Positions 57,557-64,000 of a DNA stretch of 64,000 nt are shown in pieces. How positions within the stretch are numbered: the first letter of the stretch is position 1; every line of letters starts with the position of its first letter. Source of the stretch: Ooceraea biroi (taxonomy: Eukaryota > Arthropoda > Insecta > Hymenoptera > Formicidae); the NCBI RefSeq assembly GCF_003672135.1, contig NC_039517.1, positions 12,052,601 through 12,116,600 on the forward strand. Direction: 5' to 3'. Under the pieces are notes generated by a model, which did not search any database, had not been told where the DNA came from, and saw only the letters and a list, made by a program, of their open reading frames with translations. Position numbers and translations under genes: made by a program.

Positions 57557-58440
57557 ATGTCTGAAAAAATTTTATCAACTGAACAAAAACGTATAATTGT
57601 CGAAGGTGAATGGTTGACTGATTTACATATGGAACATTTTAATCATCTTTTAAGAAAGTATTCAAATTATAGACCTGTCGAAACATGGCGACTATATTTT
57701 TTGAATGAAATCCAACCTGTACCTGAAAATAGTAAACATATACAGATATTATATAGTTCGTCAGGTCCAGATTCATCAGATGGACATTGGGTATGTAATT
57801 ATGACAGAAAAAACTTATACATTTATGACTCGTTAAATAATAAAACATTGCATGGTGACCATAAAACATTTTTAAAGCGATTGTTTCCAACATATCCCTT
57901 TCACAAGTATTCTGTTAAATTTCCTGTTGTGCAACATCAAATGGTAACGATTGCGGTGTTTTCGCAATTGCTTTTGCAATCTCATTGTTGTTCAATATTA
58001 AACCAGAAAAAGTAAAATATGATCATACCTTAATGCGTTCATATTTGATAAAAATATTTGAATCAAACATAATTGAACATTTTCCTCAAGATGACCAATA
58101 TGGTGTTCCTCAGAGAGTACTTCCATTAGCAGTAATAAGAACAAGAAAAGTCGAAGCGGCCCGTATATGTATAAAACGCCAATATGAAAAAGAATATGAC
58201 ATTAAATCAATTAAAAAAAATCAAAATTCTCAGCAATGTATGCATAAGTTGGAAAATAATCATGCTAAGAGGAAACAGCAGTATATACAGAATTTAGAGA
58301 ATAATCGTGCTCAACAGCGGCGTCGATATGAACAAGATTTAAAGAATAATCGTGCTCAACAGCGGCGTCGATATAATAATAATTTAGTAAAAGGACGTGC
58401 GAAAAACGAAAACGTTATTTCACAAATTCTGAGCGTGAAC
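57557..58440 (+). pseudogene. Helitron N-terminal part: Ulp1-type (C48) protease and Arg/Gln repeats
   Basis: Starts MSEKILSTEQKRIIVEGEWL at 57557. Ulp1 motifs: GHWVCNYDRKNLYIYDSLN with the catalytic His and Asp, then, after a one-base shift at about 57945, NDCGVFAIAFA with the Cys. The tail (58235-58390) is highly basic and repeats NNRAQQRRRY. C48 proteases remove SUMO-like modifiers; in Helitrons their role is unproven. The Cys box is out of frame with the His/Asp box, so the protease is dead as written. Confidence 0.82.
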
Positions 58441-61370
58441 GAGAAAGACAAAAAGAATTATCTTCTGATAGTAAGTGGCTTTATAATAAGCAATATTATC
58501 AGAAAAGAAAGTCTAATTCGATACTTGAAAAGAAAAATTATATTGCCGAAAATATTTGTAAAAAATATGTCAAGATTCGAGCGAGGAATTTTATAAAAAT
58601 TCGCGATTCTCCGGAAGTATTCGTAAAAAATATTTTAGACAAGCTCAATATTACAGATTGCAGCAAAGGTTATATTGAAAAAAGATTAGAAGTTGAAAAA
58701 GTTATACGCTGGTGTATGCATCTAAGAGACAGCTATATTCGTAATATACATAAAATGTTAACTCTGCTTAAAAACAAATCAGAAACATGTTTGACTGTTG
58801 TTGCAGAATGTTCTACAGTTGATGACAAATTACGTGCGCTCTGTGGTATATCTAGATATACAGCTTCCTCCGAAAATTATTTTATTGATTCTACTAATCA
58901 CGATATAATTTCATCTGAAGTCAATATAACGAAACCTTTAATAATAAATATGAAAGGACAGACTGAAAATGTATTACCCTTGATGGAAGCACGAGCAAAA
59001 AAATCATGGTTATGCAGTTCCTTATGTAAAATTAATAATCCGCTTCTAATTTTCCGATATCAAAAACTTCTAGAAGCTATAAATATGTGTACTTTAAAGA
59101 ACGTATCAAAACTCATGCAAAATATTTATGAATGTACTGTGAAAACTGCAAATGATAAATTAGGCCATACGCATAGCTGTTATATTGATTTAAATCTTTG
59201 TAAAGCGATGTTTGTTCCAATGCAGTTATTATCGCCTCATTTCCCCAAAGTAAGAAATATTAAACGTTTTATATATCAACTTAAGAATTTTTATCAAAAA
59301 TTATTATATTTGGACGAAGCATTATATTCTGCTGATTTGAGTATATTAAATGAAATTTTAACTTCAGCACAAGAAAAAGCAAATATGTACAAGCATCAGC
59401 AAACTGAAATAATTTTGAGTGATGATGATATTATTTCTAAATATCATAATGCATTTACGGTTTTGAAAAAACGTTCACTGGACACACCGCGATATATTTG
59501 TATATCGTGTCAGAGACTTTGTTATAAAAGAAATGTTTTTAAAATTAGTACAAAACTTCAAAAAACACGGAGAGATAATCCAATTTGGAAAGATTTTATG
59601 GCATACGTAGAGCAACAAAAAAGTAATCTGCAATACATATGTCATTATTGTAATGGGAAATTTCGTAAGGGTGTGATACCTGCTTACTGCATTCTAAATA
59701 ATCTCTCTGTAAATGATGTACCTGAGGTAATATCGTCTCTTAATGAATTTGAGAAGTTGCTTATACAAAGAGCTAAAGCTTTTCAAACTGTTGTTAAAAT
59801 GGGAACAGTTGCTAATAAGAAAATACCTGAAAGACAAAAGATACAAAAAGTTAAAGGTAGAACATTTCATTTACCACTTCCTTTACAACAAACTTTGAAT
59901 AAATTATGCTCTAACACTGATCCAATAAACCTAAATCACGAATTTATTTTACTTCGAAATGTTCCAACTAAATCAAAAATTATTTGGGAAGATTTAGTGG
60001 ATATTAAAAAAGTATTCGAAGCTCTAACATGGTTGAAAAATAATAACCCTTTATATTCTAAAATTGTGCTGCCCGAAAGTCACAATAAACTATTTTTAGG
60101 GAATTTGGATAATGTGGAATTTGAAATGAAACAAACAGAAAATGATGTAGAAGTTACATTAGATGACCAACGCAAGGCAATGCTGACTCAAAAAGATAAA
60201 GATGATAGTTATTACGAGCACTATACTATAATTCCTCTACATGAAAATAAAGAAAATGAAACTGCGTGTACCACATATCAAGTGGTAAAAATTGAGGATT
60301 TACCCTTGGATAATAGTTTAAAAAATTTGGATGTGATGTGTTTTCCACATTTATTCGTAAAAGGTCGTAATAGCCAATGTGATGAAAGTAGACCGGTGAA
60401 ACTTCAGGCATATGAATTTATTAAATGTCTTTTGACATCTATGCAATCGCGATTTAGAGTAGAACCCCAATACATGTTTTTCGAGTTAAATAGGGCGAAT
60501 ATTCGTCAGTTACGTCGTGGAATTTATCATAAATTGAATATACCTGATGCAAAGAGTCGTTACACGGCTGCCGAATGTTTAGATACTATATCGAAAGAAA
60601 TTTTGGAGTCCGACTTAAATACAATGTTTTCTTCACTTCGAAATACGGAACAATATTGGTGTAGACCGAGAAGTGATTTGTCTTGTATGACACAACATTA
60701 CGGACCTGCGACATGGTTTCTAACATTAAGTCCTAGTGAATGGCTATGGGACGATTTAGATAAATATATTCGTGAAGTAAATGGATGGCAAAACTCTTCA
60801 TTGAGTACCAGTGCACTTGTTGCTAAAGATCCCGTATCAACGTCGAGATTTCTTGATAATAAATTTCGGGCAATACTTGATTTTATTTGTTCCAAAGATT
60901 GTCCGATCGGTGAAGTAACACACTATTTTTGGCGACGAGAATATCAAGGTAGAGGTATACAACATTTCCATTTACTAATTTGGATTAAAGATGCACCGAT
61001 TTTCGGTGAATCTTCTATTCAAGAAGTCTCTAAATTTATTTCAAAATACATAAGCTGCAAAATGCCAGATAAAAATATTTCGCCATTATTGTACAGACGC
61101 GTTGTACGCATCAACGACACAAACATAATGATTATTGTCTTCGATCTAAAAAAGTAGGACGTAAGGTTATTCGTAGGTGTCGGTTTGGATTTCCTCGTCC
61201 CGTTACTGAAACACTAAATATGAGAAATGTGCCAACTGCAATAGCAGGTAGAAAACAATTAAAACATAAAAGCAGATTGTACGATCTTCCTCGAACAAAT
61301 AATGAAGTCGATATTAATTATTATAATTCTGCTATTCTTACTGCATGGGAAGGAAATATGGATATATTGG
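58430..61370 (+). pseudogene. Helitron Rep (HUH) protein, with zinc-finger region
   Basis: One long frame from about 58430 to 61157. YICISCQRLCYKRN and YICHYCNGKFRKG form a Cys-rich finger (59490-59670). FRVEPQYMFFELNRANIRQL opens the Helitron-like N domain; WFLTLSPSEWLWDDL and RREYQGRGIQHFHLLIWI follow, the latter being the two-His metal-binding motif of the Rep nuclease. Then KFISKYISCKMPD. After a shift near 61115, NDYCLRSKKVGRKVIRRCRF continues until the mariner at 61367. Rep nicks single strands during rolling-circle transposition. Confidence 0.88.
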
Positions 61371-62651
61371 GTCATTAAGTATGAAACTTTACAAATAGAA
61401 CATAAACTTTTGCATTTTTTGGCACATGGACATGATTTATTTTCAATCGAAGTATGCACCCATGTTATCTACACACTTCTGCCATTTTAGTGGTAGTTGG
61501 TCTATGCCTCTACTATAGAAGCCAGGAGTACGGGAATCGATGAAGTCGCGGAAGGCTGATTCGACTGCCTGTTGAGAATTGAAGAATTTTCCCACCAAGA
61601 AGTTGTCCAAATTCCGGAAGAAGTGATAGTCGGTAGGTGATAGATCTGGTGAATATGGTGGATGACGGAGAGTTTCCAATTCCAACTCCTGTAGCTTTGC
61701 CATGGTCAGTCGTGCAGTGTGCGGTCGAGCATTATCATGCAACAGGATTGGCATTGACCGATTGACCAATTTCGGTTGTTTAATAGCAAGTTGTTGCATC
61801 ATTTCGTCCAGTTGCTTGCAATATACTTCAGCCGTTATCGATGTACCAGGTTTCATAAAGTTGTAGTAGATAACACCTGACCTGGACCACCAAACAGTCA
61901 CCATAAGCTTCTTCTGTGTAACGTTGGGTTTCGCGTGATGTCTCGGTGGTTCATCAGCGTTCAACCACTGATGTGAGCATTTACGATTGTCGTAGAGTAT
62001 CCACTTTTCATCACAGGTCACAATTCGATTAAAAAAAGATTCATTTTTGTGACGGGAAAGCAAAGAAGGGGAAGCCTCTAGACGTTGCGCCTGCTGCGCA
62101 TCGGTCAATTCGTGCGGGACCCATTTGTCCAACTTCTTTATCTTACCAATTGCAGCTAAATGAACAATATGGTGGGTATAGAAACATTGAATATCGATGC
62201 CAATTCACGTGTACTTTGAGATGGATCGGACTCTACTACGGCTCTCAAGTGATCATTATCCACCTTCGTCTTTGGTCTTCCACGTGGCTCATTAGCGAGG
62301 CTGAAATCTCCATCTCTGAAGTTTTTGAACCAATTGCCCACCGTTGCTTTAGTAGTTAAACCTTCACCAAATACAGCGTTGATATTACGAGCTGTCTCCG
62401 ACACTGTGGTTCCACGGCGGAACTCATATTCATAAATCACACGAATTTTGGACTTTTCCATAGTTCTATAAAAAAGAATCCACCAATAAAACTAATGAAG
62501 ATATTTGAACAAACAAATATGACATTTGAAGAGCGAACATACATCTATCACACTAACCTAACCTGATACTGACGTCTGGCGCCAAATTTGAGATAACAAA
62601 TGTTAAAGATGGCGCTTTTACATTTGTAAAGTTTCATACTTAATGACCCAA
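61367..62651 (-). mobile_element. mariner element 2 (DD34D), near full length
   Basis: 1285 bp, TA at 61365-61366 and 62652-62653. Terminal repeats TTGGGTCATTAAGTATGAAA, identical at both ends as far as read. Different family from mariner 1. Inserted in the Helitron coding frame. Confidence 0.95.
61443..62461 (-). pseudogene. mariner 2 transposase, one frameshift
   Basis: Starts MEKSKIRVIYEYEFRRGTTV at 62461; helix-turn-helix with VGNWFKNFRDGDFSL; then, after a shift at about 62140-62160, LDKWVPHELTD. All three catalytic aspartates follow in one frame: VTCDEKWILYDN, LLHDNARPH and YSPDLSPTDYHFF (DD34D), ending NMGAYFD at 61443. Only one indel separates it from an intact frame, suggesting a recent insertion. 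Confidence 0.92.
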
Positions 62652-62653
62652 TA

Positions 62654-64000
62654 CAATTTATTGGTGAAAAGTCGACATTGCTCACTTGGTACGTTACCAA
62701 ATATTTGAATAAAGCAGCGAAAAGTGAGTTATCTGATTTTGATCTTGCAAATTGTAAGAATGATAAAAATAAATCATTGGCAAGTGTTCTTTGGAATTTT
62801 GGTTTACGATCCATAAGCAGTAGAGAATGTGGAGCTCTTGAAGCTGCTGATACGTTGCTAGGTATTCCTTTATATGGGACTGATCGCGATACAACGATTA
62901 AATGGTTAGATGTTAATTCCATACGGCAGAGGAAATTAAAAAATCGTAAAGAAATTTCAGCTCTTGATGGTGAATCTACAGATATATTTTATCCATCTGT
63001 AAGAGATAATTATTATCCCAATAGACCGGAAGAATTAGAATCTGTGTCTCTTTATGAATTCGTACAATGGTATGATATCACGACAATCGAACCGCGAAAT
63101 AATATTATTGAATACTATAAAATAGATAATAGTCATTACCTTAAACGGCGACAACGTGCATGTCTTATTAATCACTATAGACATAATGTTAGTAATCGAC
63201 CGGAAGAATATTTCTTTTCTTTACTGCTTATGTTTAAACCATGGCGGAAATTAGAGGATCTTAGAGATAGTTGTGATACTTATGCAGAATCGTTTCATAA
63301 AGTAAAACTGCATCTTACAAAGGCATTGCAATACCATGAAAAACTAGAAGAATTAAAAAAAGCATTTGAAACTGCGGAAGAGTTAGTTCGGCAATTACTA
63401 GATGAAGAATTACAAAAAAACGTGTCTCAGGATGATCCTGACAATCCGATAGGCGTTCAAAATATAGAATCTGGCGAAGCAATGCAAGATTTTAAAGATC
63501 TTGGTAATAAAATAGACGAGAAAATTAATGTGTCTCAAATGATAGCAAACTTAAATATGGATCAAAAAAGAATATTCGATAGTGTCATTGATACCGTAAG
63601 GTCAGATAATTCAATATTACGGTTGTATGTTAGCGGAGAAGGTGGAACTGGAAAGAGTTTCTTAATTAAAACCATTAAATGTTGGATAAAACAATATCTC
63701 AATAAAGATACCGCTATAGCGGCACCTACTGGCATAGCAGCGTTTAATATAGACGGTTTGACAGTTCATAGATTGCTTCAATTACCTGTTGAACATGGTC
63801 ATATTCCAAAGTATAAACCATTGTCTGATCATGTGTTAAAAATTTTACGAGCAGATCTCAAGGATGTTGTTCTTTTTGTGATTGATGAAGTATCAATGAT
63901 ATCTAATTTGACTTTAATGTACATACCATCTTCGATTGTCTGAAATATTTAATACTAACGATTGTGAAGACGGTTGGTTCGGTCAAAAGCACATTCTTTT
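62654..64000 (+). pseudogene. Helitron PIF1-like helicase part, continues past the window
   Basis: Directly continues the Rep frame after the mariner: STLLTWYVTKYLNKAAKSEL, SRECGALEAADTLLGIPLYG, then the linker with DICDT-like acidic stretches and the helicase: NMDQKRIFDSVI, GEGGTGKSFLIK (Walker A), AAPTGIAAFNIDGLTVHRLL and VIDEVSMISN (Walker B). A one-base change near 63925 turns the expected frame (reading HLRLSEIF afterwards) into an early stop at 63943; the correct frame stays open to the edge. PIF1 helicases unwind DNA 5' to 3' during Helitron transfer. Confidence 0.88.

Larger units (their letters stand above)
57557..64000 (+). mobile_element. Helitron (Ulp1 + Rep + PIF1 helicase), truncated by window end, carrying a mariner
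   Basis: Gene order Ulp1 protease, basic repeats, zinc-finger region, HUH replicase and PIF1-like helicase identifies an animal Helitron. The coding part is broken by several one-base shifts (about 57945, 58430, 61115 and 63925) and by a mariner at 61367-62651. It runs off the right edge. Confidence 0.9.

Overview
This is an AT-rich, transposon-saturated stretch of animal nuclear DNA, almost certainly insect. Spliced host exons sit among mariner, Tc1-like, P-like, Helitron, copia, non-LTR and foldback elements. Several of these element families are, from memory, common in Hymenoptera, so an ant-like genome is my best guess; this is inference, not a search result. Nothing in the window is prokaryotic.

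Host-type genes: the 3' end of an F-box protein 21-like gene (302-785, + strand, one frameshift); the last three exons of a UBE3B-type HECT ubiquitin ligase (56395-57086, +, intact to its stop); a multi-exon SAM-domain gene on the minus strand (51658-55603); and several small spliced genes I cannot name (3122-5965 +, 30519-31390 -, 35291-35803 -). A small virus-like gene cluster (arginine-rich protein, capsid-like fragment and companion protein) lies at 1569-2824.

Mobile DNA, left to right: an internally deleted P-type element with an 8-bp target duplication (3157-5382), itself hit by a mariner (3523-4808); an LTR-like GC-rich block; a non-LTR tail; a MITE with an 8-bp duplication (7969-8361); copia pieces (8758-9317, 10465-11130); many foldback elements between 11.1 and 22.3 kb; a decayed P-type THAP transposase gene (25167-28801); a non-LTR reverse transcriptase (33341-34974); a Mutator-type transposase fused to a YqaJ exonuclease and a Ulp1 protease (38086-42351); palindromic Tc1-like derivatives (12193-14286, 45311-47025); a NOF-like transposase with a USP-type deubiquitinase domain (49490-51430); and a large Helitron (57557-end) carrying an Ulp1 protease and PIF1 helicase, interrupted by a second mariner (61367-62651).

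Two themes stand out. First, three unrelated transposons here each encode a ubiquitin/SUMO-type cysteine protease domain. Second, a foldback family marked by the octamer ACTTGGCG at arm ends recurs through the window. Two of its arms, in inverted orientation about 20 kb apart, bracket 22.9-43.3 kb and end next to the Mutator-YqaJ-Ulp1 gene. Nearly all element genes are broken by single-base shifts or stops, so this is a graveyard of fairly recent insertions rather than an active locus.
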